From an uncultured Campylobacteraceae bacterium (GTDB lineage: Bacteria; Campylobacterota; Campylobacteria; Campylobacterales; Arcobacteraceae), in assembly GCA_913057765.1 (NCBI GenBank), contig CAJXPH010000001.1, positions 1 through 58,149 on the forward strand: DNA of 58,149 nt, given 5' to 3'. The position numbers and the translations under genes were made by a program. The notes under the pieces were generated by a model, which was given only the letters and a program-made list of their open reading frames with translations, made no database searches and was not told where the DNA came from. Shown one piece after another: positions 17,830 through 25,766 of the stretch. The first letter of the stretch is position 1, and each line of letters opens with the position of its first letter.

Positions 17830-19167
17830 TTACTTATCAAATGCTATATCTCTTAAGAATAAAGCTGAATCAGGGAAGAATATTAAAATCGCTGACATCA
17901 ACATTAAGATTAAGAAGAATGGTAAAATTCCACTTATTACTTCTAGATATGATTTTTTAAATACTGCAATTGCTGTAAAAATATCACATCCAAATGGTGG
18001 TGTAGCGGAACCAACTGCCATTTGTAAAGTAATTACAACTCCTACTAAAACTGGATCAAGTCCAGAAGAATCAATAATTGGCATAAATACTGGTGTCAAA
18101 ATTAGTAATACCACAATTGAATCAACAAACATACATCCAATTACAAATGCTAATGAGATAACAAACAGTATAAACTCAGGACTTGCATTTTCTAAATCAA
18201 GTGCTCCAAGTAATTCTTGTGGAATCATTTCAAATGAGATATACCAAGAAAATGCTTGTCCTGCACCTACAAGTATAAATACTACTGCTGTAATAAGACC
18301 AGTACTTAGTGATGAGTCAATTAAATCTTTAAGTCCCAGTTTTTTATATATTACTACTTCTAAAATAATCGCATATAATACTGAGAATGCAGCTGCTTCT
18401 GTTGGAGTAAATGCTCCACTATAAATTCCACCAACAATAAGTACTGGGAATCCCATTGGTAAAATAGAATTTTTAATTGCTTTAATTCTTTTTGGCCAAT
18501 CTGCCCTTGGTGATAATGTAATTTCTGCTTGGTGATATACTGAATAAATATAACAATATACAGAAAATAAACCAGCTAAAATAAGTCCTGGACCAATTCC
18601 AGCAATGAATAATTCAGCAATATTTGCATTTGCTAAAACACCATATAAAATAAGACCGATACTAGGTGGAATTAACCAAGCTATATCACTTGCATTAATA
18701 ATAAGTCCTAGAATAAACGAATCTTTATACCCAGCTTTTAGTAACTTTGGTCTCATAATTGTTCCAACAGAAACAACAGTTGCTTGAGTTGAACCAGAAA
18801 CTGAACCAAAAAGCGTACATGAAATACAAGTCGTAATTGGTAATCCACCTCGGTAGTGACCAAGGAATACTTCAATTAAATCAAGTAGCCTTGTTGCCGC
18901 ATGTCCACGGGTCATAATATCTGCTGCAAAAATAAACATTGGAATTGCTATTAAAGCATTGGGTGTAATACCTGTGATCATTTGCTGAATTATATTTTCA
19001 AGAGGTAAATCTGAAAAATGTAAAAAGCCAACTATTGTTGCAACTGTTAAAGGCACAACCATTGGAAAACTTAAAAACAGAAGTATTACCATTACAGTTA
19101 AAAGAGTAAAAGTAATTACATAAACATCAAGCTCACCATTTATTACATTTTGAAAAAATTCTAACAT
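17830..19167 (-). CDS. dctM: TRAP transporter large membrane subunit
   Basis: A 445-residue DctM-family permease with about 12 hydrophobic helices. It is the sodium-driven translocation unit of a tripartite ATP-independent transporter. Family marks include AIPMFIFAADIMTRG, SGSTQATVVSVGTIM and the C-terminal QMAVGSATPPFGCDIF. Its start lies inside the end of dctQ (seven-base overlap). The solute is set by the binding protein at 20521 and by the catabolic genes downstream; ectoines, amino acids and carboxylates are all known TRAP solutes. Confidence 0.93.
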   Translation of the reverse strand: MLEFFQNVINGELDVYVITFTLLTVMVILLFLSFPMVVPLTVATIVGFLHFSDLPLENIIQQMITGITPNALIAIPMFIFAADIMTRGHAATRLLDLIEVFLGHYRGGLPITTCISCTLFGSVSGSTQATVVSVGTIMRPKLLKAGYKDSFILGLIINASDIAWLIPPSIGLILYGVLANANIAELFIAGIGPGLILAGLFSVYCYIYSVYHQAEITLSPRADWPKRIKAIKNSILPMGFPVLIVGGIYSGAFTPTEAAAFSVLYAIILEVVIYKKLGLKDLIDSSLSTGLITAVVFILVGAGQAFSWYISFEMIPQELLGALDLENASPEFILFVISLAFVIGCMFVDSIVVLLILTPVFMPIIDSSGLDPVLVGVVITLQMAVGSATPPFGCDIFTAIAVFKKSYLEVISGILPFFLILMLMSAILIFFPDSALFLRDIAFDK

Positions 19168-19712
19168 GCTTGATCTCCTATCGTTGAGTCACAGTCTTTT
19201 TCTTCAATAACATCATAAGATAGATAAATCTCATCGTGTAATAAGTTTTGAATAAATCGGATAAGAAACTGTAACCCCGCCATAAAAAAGCCTATTGGTA
19301 CAATCATATATACTAAATACACTGGTAGTTGAAGAGCTGGACTTAATCTATTAATCTCTTTTAATTGCATCACATATGAATAAGCTTCATAAGCTAATAA
19401 GAACATTAACATTGAAGTTGTAATTGCAATAATAATCATCAAAAACTTTTTCTTTTTGTGTGATAGAGAATCGTATATCGCAGTCATTCTAATGTTTCTT
19501 CCATTTCTAACTGCATAGGCAAGCCCTATGAATGTAACTGATACCATTAAAAACTGATTTAGCTCTTCTGAAAAATATATACTTTGATTAAAAACATATC
19601 TTCCTAAAGCGTTTGCAGTTGTATTAATCATCATTAACAAAATAGATAAAGACAAAAGTGCCTTTTCTAATTTTGCTGTAATGGAATTTAGTTTTCTAAA
19701 AAATTCTTTCAT
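19161..19712 (-). CDS. dctQ: TRAP transporter small membrane subunit
   Basis: A 183-residue DctQ-family protein with four hydrophobic helices and the family segment ALGRYVFNQSIYFSEELNQF followed by GLAYAVRNGRNIRM. It pairs with the large subunit, overlapping its gene by seven bases. It follows the EutA-like gene by one base, so the enzyme gene is embedded inside the transporter operon between dctP and dctQ. Confidence 0.92.
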   Translation of the reverse strand: MKEFFRKLNSITAKLEKALLSLSILLMMINTTANALGRYVFNQSIYFSEELNQFLMVSVTFIGLAYAVRNGRNIRMTAIYDSLSHKKKKFLMIIIAITTSMLMFLLAYEAYSYVMQLKEINRLSPALQLPVYLVYMIVPIGFFMAGLQFLIRFIQNLLHDEIYLSYDVIEEKDCDSTIGDQAC

Positions 19713-19713
19713 A

Positions 19714-20481
19714 TTATCTCTCTTTCTTTAAGAGTGAACCAAAGCCTAAAATAGGGTTTTGATACTTCGCTAATCTTAGAATATCCCAAGCCATAACTTG
19801 GTTACTTGTTAAAACTGTTTTTCCCGTAATTTCTTCTAACTCATCTATATATCTACAAATATTTAAATTTGTACAAGAAACAAAAATTGTTTTTATTTTT
19901 TCATCTTTTGCCATTTGGATTACTGCATCTTTTATAGATTCTGGTGTAATACTTGGAACTTGATTATCATTTGGATTATTAAATGTTGCAGCACTAATAG
20001 TTTTGATATTTGGTTGCATTCCTTCTATTATTCCATCTGTTACTTCAATACTATATGGAGTAATTATTCCTAACTCATTTATATTTAAAAACTCACATGC
20101 ACTTTTAATTGCTGTATATGGATTTGTAACTTCTTTTATTTCTCTTTTTGAATCACTTTGTTTAATAATTCTTGCAACTTCATCTTCACCGATTGTCATA
20201 GAAGCTGATGTACAAGATAAAGCAGCAACGTCTAGTGTTAATCCAGGAAGAATTGTATTAGCAGCACTTGCTAACTCATCTTTAATTGCCATTAAAACTT
20301 CAGGTGTTAATTCAACTGAGTCCATCATTACCCGTGAAGGGAAACATAAAACTCCTGTATCTTTTAATATTGCATCAAATTCATATAATGTAATTTGATC
20401 TGTTGCAAGAAGTATTAAACCTACTTTTCCATTATGAGAAATTGTATTGTTAAATTCACTATGTATTACTTTTATTTCCAT
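19714..20481 (-). CDS. EutA / maleate isomerase / Asp-Glu racemase family protein
   Basis: A 255-residue protein of the superfamily of cofactor-free racemases and isomerases that use two cysteines. The first is in LSCTSASM, the second in FVSCTNLN, each in the expected half. The pattern GLILLATDQ...LPGLTLDVAALSCTSAS is close to EutA of hydroxyectoine use and to maleate isomerase and arylmalonate decarboxylase. It may invert or isomerise the imported compound before the hydrolases and the lyase act. AAGGAT precedes the ATG. Between dctP and this gene lies a stable hairpin. The substrate is unknown. Confidence 0.82.
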   Translation of the reverse strand: MEIKVIHSEFNNTISHNGKVGLILLATDQITLYEFDAILKDTGVLCFPSRVMMDSVELTPEVLMAIKDELASAANTILPGLTLDVAALSCTSASMTIGEDEVARIIKQSDSKREIKEVTNPYTAIKSACEFLNINELGIITPYSIEVTDGIIEGMQPNIKTISAATFNNPNDNQVPSITPESIKDAVIQMAKDEKIKTIFVSCTNLNICRYIDELEEITGKTVLTSNQVMAWDILRLAKYQNPILGFGSLLKKER

Positions 20482-20499
20482 CTTTTATCCTTAAGAAGT

Positions 20500-20513
20500 G
20501 CCCCCGAAGGGGC
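20500..20513 (-). promoter_or_regulatory. Stable cUUCGg hairpin after dctP
   Basis: In the minus-strand RNA a GCCCC/GGGGC stem is closed by an extra-stable C(UUCG)G tetraloop. It is strikingly GC-rich for this genome. There is no T run after it, so it probably protects the dctP mRNA end or slows elongation, giving more binding protein than permease. Confidence 0.7.
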
Positions 20514-20520
20514 CTTTTAT

Positions 20521-21573
20521 TTAGTGTCTACTTTCTGCGTCTTTTACTTCTTGGATTAAATTATTTAAGATTTTTTTAGCATCTTTTTTAGCATTTTCTT
20601 TTTTCCCATCTGGATAAGCATTAGCTACAACATCTAAGAAAGTTCCATGTAAAGATTTACTAATTTCTTTAAATTTTGCTCTTTCTTCAGTTGTTAAAGT
20701 AATAAGCTTTAACTCTTTATTTTCTTCTAACATTTTTGCAGTATTTTCTTTGTTGATTTTCTTTTGGTAAATAAAGGCTGCTTTATTTGCTGCTTTAATT
20801 GCTTTATTGATTATTGCTTGTTTAGCTGGTGTTTGTTTATCAAACCATTTTGCATTAGTTGAAATTGTTCCAATATATGGTTGTTGACCTGGGAACATAA
20901 TATATTTTTGAACCATGTGCCATTTAGCATTATAAATAAAATACATTGGATTAACCATACCATCAACTGTTCCTAATTGTAATGAAGAGTAAACCTCTCC
21001 CCATGATAATGGAGTTGGAACTGCACCAAATGCTTTATAAGTTTCTACAGGAATTGTAGATGTAAATGTTCTGATTTTTTGACCTGCAAAATCTTCTGGA
21101 GTTCTAATTGGTTTATTTGCACCCCATGCCATTTCACCCTCACTAATCATTGATAATAGTTTCAAGTTAGCTTTTTTGAACTTTGGAGCTAAATCATTAT
21201 AAATAGTTTTACTTGTAGTTAATACTTCATAAGCTGCATCTTCATTATTAGTTAAAACATATGGAATTGAAATTGATTGAACTTCAGGTACATATGAACC
21301 TAAGTGACCAGTTCCAACAGATACGAATTGAATTGAACCATTTGATGTTAATTCAACAATATCATTTTCTCCACCAAGTTGTCCGTAATAATAGATTCTA
21401 ACCTTGATATCTCCATTAGATTCTTCTTTTACTACTTTAGCAAACTCTTGTGCATAAATATCTTGAACATCTTTTTTAGCCTCTTCACTTGCAAATTTCC
21501 ACGTCTCAGCACTTAAACTAACAGTACTTAAAAGTAATGCACACGCAGTGCCTAATAACTTATTTCTTAACAT
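20521..21573 (-). CDS. dctP: TRAP transporter solute-binding protein
   Basis: A 350-residue DctP-family periplasmic protein. A Sec signal peptide covers about residues 1-22 (cleavage likely after SLSA). Family marks include GQLGGENDIVELTSNG, the arginine in GQKIRTFTSTI that binds a carboxylate, and PLSWGEVYSSLQLGTVDG. It captures an organic acid or zwitterion with a carboxyl group. AAGGA stands before the ATG at 21573. It is the first gene of the catabolic operon, with a probable GntR site about 53 bases upstream. Confidence 0.93.
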   Translation of the reverse strand: MLRNKLLGTACALLLSTVSLSAETWKFASEEAKKDVQDIYAQEFAKVVKEESNGDIKVRIYYYGQLGGENDIVELTSNGSIQFVSVGTGHLGSYVPEVQSISIPYVLTNNEDAAYEVLTTSKTIYNDLAPKFKKANLKLLSMISEGEMAWGANKPIRTPEDFAGQKIRTFTSTIPVETYKAFGAVPTPLSWGEVYSSLQLGTVDGMVNPMYFIYNAKWHMVQKYIMFPGQQPYIGTISTNAKWFDKQTPAKQAIINKAIKAANKAAFIYQKKINKENTAKMLEENKELKLITLTTEERAKFKEISKSLHGTFLDVVANAYPDGKKENAKKDAKKILNNLIQEVKDAESRH

Positions 21574-21625
21574 ATCTAATCCTTTTTTAAGTTTATATAA
21601 TGAAAGTATATATAGTTTAATCTTA

Positions 21626-21645
21626 AAATATACTTAAGATATATT
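21626..21645 (-). promoter_or_regulatory. Putative GntR operator before dctP
   Basis: The 20 bases AAATATACTTAAGATATATT match a site at 22469-22488 in 19 of 20 positions. The core is an imperfect palindrome around CTTAAG. The site lies 53 bases upstream of dctP. I infer that the GntR protein encoded next door binds here. Confidence 0.6.
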
Positions 21646-21740
21646 CTATGTATATAGTGAATGTTATATCAACATTATTCAGTATAATAATGATTGTATA
21701 TATTTATATGATTTAACTATTAGATTTTATTTTTAGTGAT

Positions 21741-21761
21741 GCCCTAAATTAATATTAGGGC
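21741..21761. terminator. Hairpin between gntR and dctP
   Basis: GCCCTAA and TTAGGGC form a seven-base stem with a seven-base loop just after the gntR stop. The T-rich flank is on the plus side, so for gntR (minus) the terminator is weak; it still separates gntR from the dctP promoter. Confidence 0.5.
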
Positions 21762-21766
21762 TTTTA

Positions 21767-22408
21767 TTATATAGAATGTATCCTAGTAAATTCTTCTAGA
21801 TAATCTAAAAGAGCATCTACTGCTACTATTGCTTTTTCTTTATTTTCTTCTAAAACAGCTTCTAATATATGTTTATGTAGTCTTTTTCCATCTTGATGGT
21901 CATCTTTTTTTGCATAAAAATACCAAAACCTGTGAGATAGCCCTTGTACATTTCTAAGTTCTTCATATATGAATTGGTTTTTTGAACACTTAGCTAAGAC
22001 TTTATGTCTTAGTTTTAACCAATGGAGGAATTCAACATCATCTTGTGTATCAACTACATCTAATAATTCTTGAAGAGCTTTCTTATCCAATTCAGTTAAT
22101 CTATTAATAGCTTTTTCAACACAAAGTTTTAATATAGCACGTCTTACTTCTAATAACTGTAATTGAGTAGACCCACTCATTTCAGGAATTAAAATACCGA
22201 TTCTAGAAACATTTACTAAAGATTCATTTGCTAACATACGCAATGCTTCTCGAACTGGAGTACGACCTGCGCCAACCATTTCAGATATTTCTGCTTCTGT
22301 TAAAACTGTCCCGGGTTCTATTTCACAAAAAACAATAAGATCTTCAAGTTTTTCATAAACTTGTTCTGTCATTGTTTTATTTTTTGCTCTTTTTAGTTTA
22401 TTTCTCAT
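21767..22408 (-). CDS. GntR-family regulator with FCD-type effector domain
   Basis: A 213-residue regulator. Residues about 8-70 form the GntR winged helix (VYEKLEDLIVFCEIEPGTVLTEAEISEMVGAGRTPVREALRMLA in pattern). The rest is all helical and matches the FCD effector domain, which usually binds organic acids with a metal. Start at ATG 22408; a TTG 27 bases upstream lacks a better signal. The gene lies upstream of the dctP operon on the same strand and divergent to the EamA gene. Two near-identical 20-bp sites flank it, so it probably controls the transporter operon, the exporter and itself. Confidence 0.9.
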   Translation of the reverse strand: MRNKLKRAKNKTMTEQVYEKLEDLIVFCEIEPGTVLTEAEISEMVGAGRTPVREALRMLANESLVNVSRIGILIPEMSGSTQLQLLEVRRAILKLCVEKAINRLTELDKKALQELLDVVDTQDDVEFLHWLKLRHKVLAKCSKNQFIYEELRNVQGLSHRFWYFYAKKDDHQDGKRLHKHILEAVLEENKEKAIVAVDALLDYLEEFTRIHSI

Positions 22409-22468
22409 TTTTAATCCATTAAAGATATATTTCAAATATTATATTCTAATTAATATAAATTTAATTTT

Positions 22469-22488
22469 AAATATACTTTAGATATATT
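22469..22488. promoter_or_regulatory. Putative GntR operator in the gntR-eamA divergent region
   Basis: AAATATACTTTAGATATATT differs in one base from the site at 21626-21645. It lies about 60 bases from the gntR start and 31 bases from the EamA start, so one bound protein could govern both. Confidence 0.6.
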
Positions 22489-22518
22489 TCACATATATTT
22501 TATGTTTATGGATTTATT

Positions 22519-23376
22519 ATGAAAAACAACACACATTTTAAAGCTTTATTAATTACTTCACTTGGCGTACTGATGATAAGTTTAGAGTCATTATTTATAA
22601 AACTTACAACAATTGAAGCAGTTTCTTTTGCCTTTTATATTGGTATTTTTATGTTTTTGAGCATAAATATAATTTTATTTACAACAAAAAAGAAAAGTAC
22701 AATTAATCTATATAAGGAAGGATTAGTTCCTATTCTTATATGTGGTGGATTATTAGGTTTATCAAATATTTTCTTTATAAGTGCAATTAAAACAACAACT
22801 GTTGCAAATACCGTAATGATTATTGCATCAACACCACTTTTTTCTGCTTTATATTCTTATTTTATTAATAAAGAAAAGATTAGAAAAAATATAATTATTT
22901 CATCTTTTTTTATATTCTTAGGTTTATTTGTAATTTTTTCATCACAATTAGGTACAGGAGATTTTCTAGGAAATATTTATGCATTAATATGTACAAACCT
23001 TTTTGCACTAGCCTTTGTAATCCTATCAAAATATAAACAAGTAAATAGATTTACGATCACTTCCTTTGCGGGATTAACAACGGCCGTAGTGTCATTCTTT
23101 TTTGTAAATAGTTTTATTCTTGATTATCATACATTAGTAATACTTTTAATTGCAGGAACATTTATTTCACCAATTGCTAGAGTTTTAATTGGTATTGGAA
23201 CAAAGCAGCTTCCAGCAAGTGAAGTTGGGTTATTAATGATTATAGAAACCGTCATGGCCCCAGTATGGGTTTGGTTTGTATTAAAAGAAGTTCCTGAAAA
23301 TAGTACTTTTGTTGGAGGAGCTATTATATTATTTACTTTATTAGTAAACTCTATTTATATATTAAAGAATAAATAA
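22519..23376 (+). CDS. EamA-family (DMT) transporter
   Basis: A 285-residue membrane protein with ten hydrophobic helices in two EamA repeats; the second repeat starts near residue 145 (GDFLGNIYALICTNLFALAF). Proteins of this family export amino acids or metabolites. TTATGGATT just before the ATG is only a weak ribosome site. It is divergent from gntR and shares a putative operator with it, so it may export a toxic intermediate or a product of the pathway. The substrate cannot be told from sequence. Confidence 0.88.
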   Translation: MKNNTHFKALLITSLGVLMISLESLFIKLTTIEAVSFAFYIGIFMFLSINIILFTTKKKSTINLYKEGLVPILICGGLLGLSNIFFISAIKTTTVANTVMIIASTPLFSALYSYFINKEKIRKNIIISSFFIFLGLFVIFSSQLGTGDFLGNIYALICTNLFALAFVILSKYKQVNRFTITSFAGLTTAVVSFFFVNSFILDYHTLVILLIAGTFISPIARVLIGIGTKQLPASEVGLLMIIETVMAPVWVWFVLKEVPENSTFVGGAIILFTLLVNSIYILKNK

Positions 23377-23396
23377 GAATCTAAGCTTTTAGATTC
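23377..23396. terminator. Two-way terminator between EamA gene and truD
   Basis: GAATCTAA and TTAGATTC form a perfect eight-base stem with loop GCTT. It overlaps the end of truD and starts right at the EamA stop, between convergent genes. Confidence 0.6.
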
Positions 23397-24382
23397 CTAT
23401 TCATTATATTTTCAATTAAAACTGTGGCATATGAGCCTTTAGGAAGTGTAAATTTTACTTTACATTTATTTGTCTCTTTATGATACTGAACAAAGATATC
23501 TTTTGGATAAACAATAGCATCTCGTCGGTAGCCTTTTTCTTGAATATATGTATCATCAAATTGCTCTTCAATGACTCGTGCATCATTTATACTTCTAAAA
23601 GCTTGACGTCCAGGAAGTAATCCTGTAGGAACTATCTTTTTATCTTCAAAATCTTTTAGAATAATCTCTGTTAAATTTTTTGGTGTAAAAAACCTGTCTT
23701 TTGAGTAATCTCTAAAAACATCTCCGTTTACTGCTTTAAAAGTTTCTGGAGAACTTCTTAATCTAGTAACTAACCATTTATTAAAAAAATCACTTTGATA
23801 TGCAGATACTAACATCTTAGATAACTTCTTATCTTTAATAATTAAATCTTCATAAATATATTTTCTTGCTTTTTCTAAGTTTTCTTCACTTTCGTGACCG
23901 AATCTTTGAAAACCAAAATAGTTTGGCATCCCTATTTTTGAAATTTGTTTTAAAAGTTTTTCAATCTTTCCAACATCTTCAATTTTTACATCATGAAGAT
24001 TTATTTCAAATCTATTTCCCTCTAAATCACCAATATTCAGTTTTGTTCCATGAAGTGTAGTTTCTAATATTTCTATTTTATTATGTCTAAATTTTTTTAA
24101 ATCTTTTGAATACTTTTTTGGAATAGAAATATATTGTGTTGTAGTTGCATTTTTATCTTTTAAACCTGCATAACCTAACTCATTTTCATAGATTTGTAAG
24201 CCATTTGCTAAGCTTTCAATTAAATCCCAAGTACCTAAACCCTTTTTTTTGATTTTAGCAATAATGAAATTTCCACGACCTGCAAACTTTATTGGTTGTT
24301 CTTCAACTACAAAATCATCGATATTTTGGTAAAACCTAAAATCTAATGCTTTGTGTTTTTGTATAAATTCTCTTTTAATCAT
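23381..24382 (-). CDS. truD: tRNA pseudouridine synthase D
   Basis: A 333-residue TruD. It makes pseudouridine at position 13 of tRNA-Glu. The catalytic aspartate lies in GYAGLKDKNATTTQY. GRGNFIIAKIKKKGLGTWD, NYFGFQRFGHE and LPGRQAF are further family marks. The TRUD insertion domain is short, as in other Campylobacterota. The gene stands alone, convergent with the EamA gene and divergent from the MazG-like gene. Confidence 0.93.
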   Translation of the reverse strand: MIKREFIQKHKALDFRFYQNIDDFVVEEQPIKFAGRGNFIIAKIKKKGLGTWDLIESLANGLQIYENELGYAGLKDKNATTTQYISIPKKYSKDLKKFRHNKIEILETTLHGTKLNIGDLEGNRFEINLHDVKIEDVGKIEKLLKQISKIGMPNYFGFQRFGHESEENLEKARKYIYEDLIIKDKKLSKMLVSAYQSDFFNKWLVTRLRSSPETFKAVNGDVFRDYSKDRFFTPKNLTEIILKDFEDKKIVPTGLLPGRQAFRSINDARVIEEQFDDTYIQEKGYRRDAIVYPKDIFVQYHKETNKCKVKFTLPKGSYATVLIENIMNRNLKA

Positions 24383-24443
24383 ATATTTATCTTTTTTGAA
24401 ATTTTGGTATTATATAATAGTTTATCATTCAAAGAGGTTTAAC

Positions 24444-24791
24444 ATGAATATGCAAAAAATTCAAACAATTATAAAAGACTTTTCAGAACAAAGAGATTGG
24501 GATAAATTCCACAATCCAAAAAATTTATCAATGGCTTTAAGTGTAGAAGCATCTGAACTTTTAGAAATATTCCAATGGTTAGAATTGGAACAAGCTAATA
24601 ATCTAAGTGATGATAAAAAAGAACATGCAAAACAAGAAATAGCAGATATTGCTGTTTATCTTATTAGAATGTGTATGAAACTAGATATAAATCTAGAAGA
24701 AGCAATAACTGAAAAAATGAAATTAAATGAAAAAAAGTATCCTCTTTTTGATGAAAAAGGTAATAAAATAAACTATGGTAAAAAAAAGTAA
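24444..24791 (+). CDS. MazG-like nucleotide pyrophosphohydrolase
   Basis: A 115-residue all-helical protein of the MazG/dCTPase (RS21-C6-like) group. Metal-binding acidic residues can be seen in ALSVEASELLEIFQW (ExxE) and in KQEIADIAVYLIRM (ExxD). It should split nucleoside triphosphates, perhaps modified or surplus dNTPs, into monophosphates. The start is placed at ATG 24444 after AAGAGG; an upstream in-frame codon would add 31 hydrophobic residues that overlap truD. It ends 10 bases before the deoxyribosyltransferase gene, so the two form an operon. Confidence 0.85.
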   Translation: MNMQKIQTIIKDFSEQRDWDKFHNPKNLSMALSVEASELLEIFQWLELEQANNLSDDKKEHAKQEIADIAVYLIRMCMKLDINLEEAITEKMKLNEKKYPLFDEKGNKINYGKKK

Positions 24792-24801
24792 TGGAGTCAG
24801 T

Positions 24802-25302
24802 ATGCAAAAAATATATATAGCAGGGCCAGATGTTTTTGAAAAAGACTCTATAGAAATTGGAAAAAGATATGTTGAGCTTTGTAAGAAGTATGGATTTGAA
24901 GGGCTATATCCCCTTGATAATGTAATTGATTTTGATCAGCCTAAACAAAAAATTGCTAAAGATATTTTTGAAGCAAATAAAAACTTAATAGATGAATGTG
25001 ATATTGTAGTTGCTAACTTAAATTCTTTTAGAGGGAAAGAAAGTGACAGTGGAACAATATGGGAATGTGGATATGCATCAGCACTTGGTAAAAAAGTCTA
25101 TGGTTACCTTTATAGGAAAACTACTTATTTAGAACAATTTCCTAGAGACGAAAAATTAGCTCATGGAGATACTTTTTGTGACTTACATGGAAAAATGATT
25201 GAAGATTTTGATCATCCAGTAAATCTTATGATTGCATGTTCTGTTGAAAATATTATTATAGGTGATTTTGAAAAAGTTTTAAAAAAAATAGTTAAAATTT
25301 AA
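24802..25302 (+). CDS. Nucleoside 2-deoxyribosyltransferase family protein
   Basis: A 166-residue protein with a Rossmann-like fold. The start YIAGPDVF, the segment CDIVVANLNSFRGKESDSGT and the glutamate of TIWECGYASALGKKVYGY (probable nucleophile) fit the family, which cleaves or swaps the base of deoxynucleosides or dNMPs. Start at ATG 24802, with GGAG upstream; an earlier ATG would overlap the MazG-like gene. Together the pair may clear damaged or unwanted deoxynucleotides (to dNMP, then base plus sugar phosphate). Confidence 0.88.
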   Translation: MQKIYIAGPDVFEKDSIEIGKRYVELCKKYGFEGLYPLDNVIDFDQPKQKIAKDIFEANKNLIDECDIVVANLNSFRGKESDSGTIWECGYASALGKKVYGYLYRKTTYLEQFPRDEKLAHGDTFCDLHGKMIEDFDHPVNLMIACSVENIIIGDFEKVLKKIVKI

Positions 25303-25756
25303 AAAATAAAAAGAAATATATAAATATACCTGTAATTGAACTAATAGTTAAGGCAATAAAAATAGCTATTCCAATTTTCTTATGCTTTATTTTATTAAAA
25401 GAGCTTCTATTTTTTTTATTGATAGCTTTTAAAGAACTAATATAAAGATATATCCAACCACCTAATGAACTTGAAGATAAAATAATATGGAAAATTAAAA
25501 AACTAACTAAAAAACTATATGGAATAAAACTATCTTTTGCAAAATCTAAAAATCCCCCATAGATTCTAATCATTATCTCAAAATATAAAATAAAAAGTAA
25601 AGTTACTCCAAGAAGAAAAGTTTGAGAGATAAAATGTAATTTTATCTTCTTTCTTTTAGCTAGTAAAATACTTAATAAAAAGAAGAAAGGAAGAAAAAAA
25701 ATATATATTGTAAAAACTGTCATATAAGTTGGGGCATTATTAAAAATCGATAGCAT
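25292..25756 (-). CDS. Four-helix membrane protein, DUF420-like
   Basis: A 154-residue integral membrane protein with four strong hydrophobic helices. The segment FHIILSSS...HKKIGIAIFIALTISSITGIFIYF resembles the DUF420 family, with conserved histidines near a helix end and a TG pair in the last helix. DUF420 proteins are often near haem-copper oxidase genes but none is seen here. The 3' end overlaps that of the deoxyribosyltransferase gene by 11 bases (convergent). Its function is unknown. Confidence 0.65.
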   Translation of the reverse strand: MLSIFNNAPTYMTVFTIYIFFLPFFFLLSILLAKRKKIKLHFISQTFLLGVTLLFILYFEIMIRIYGGFLDFAKDSFIPYSFLVSFLIFHIILSSSSLGGWIYLYISSLKAINKKNRSSFNKIKHKKIGIAIFIALTISSITGIFIYFFLFFKF

Positions 25757-25766
25757 GAATATTTTC

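Noticed and set aside
14180..21573. Assignment of the catabolic locus to ectoine/hydroxyectoine degradation
   Set aside because: Only the general enzyme classes agree. EutC, DoeC and DoeD are absent, the deacylase is an M20 protein and the PLP enzyme looks closer to diaminopropionate ammonia-lyase.
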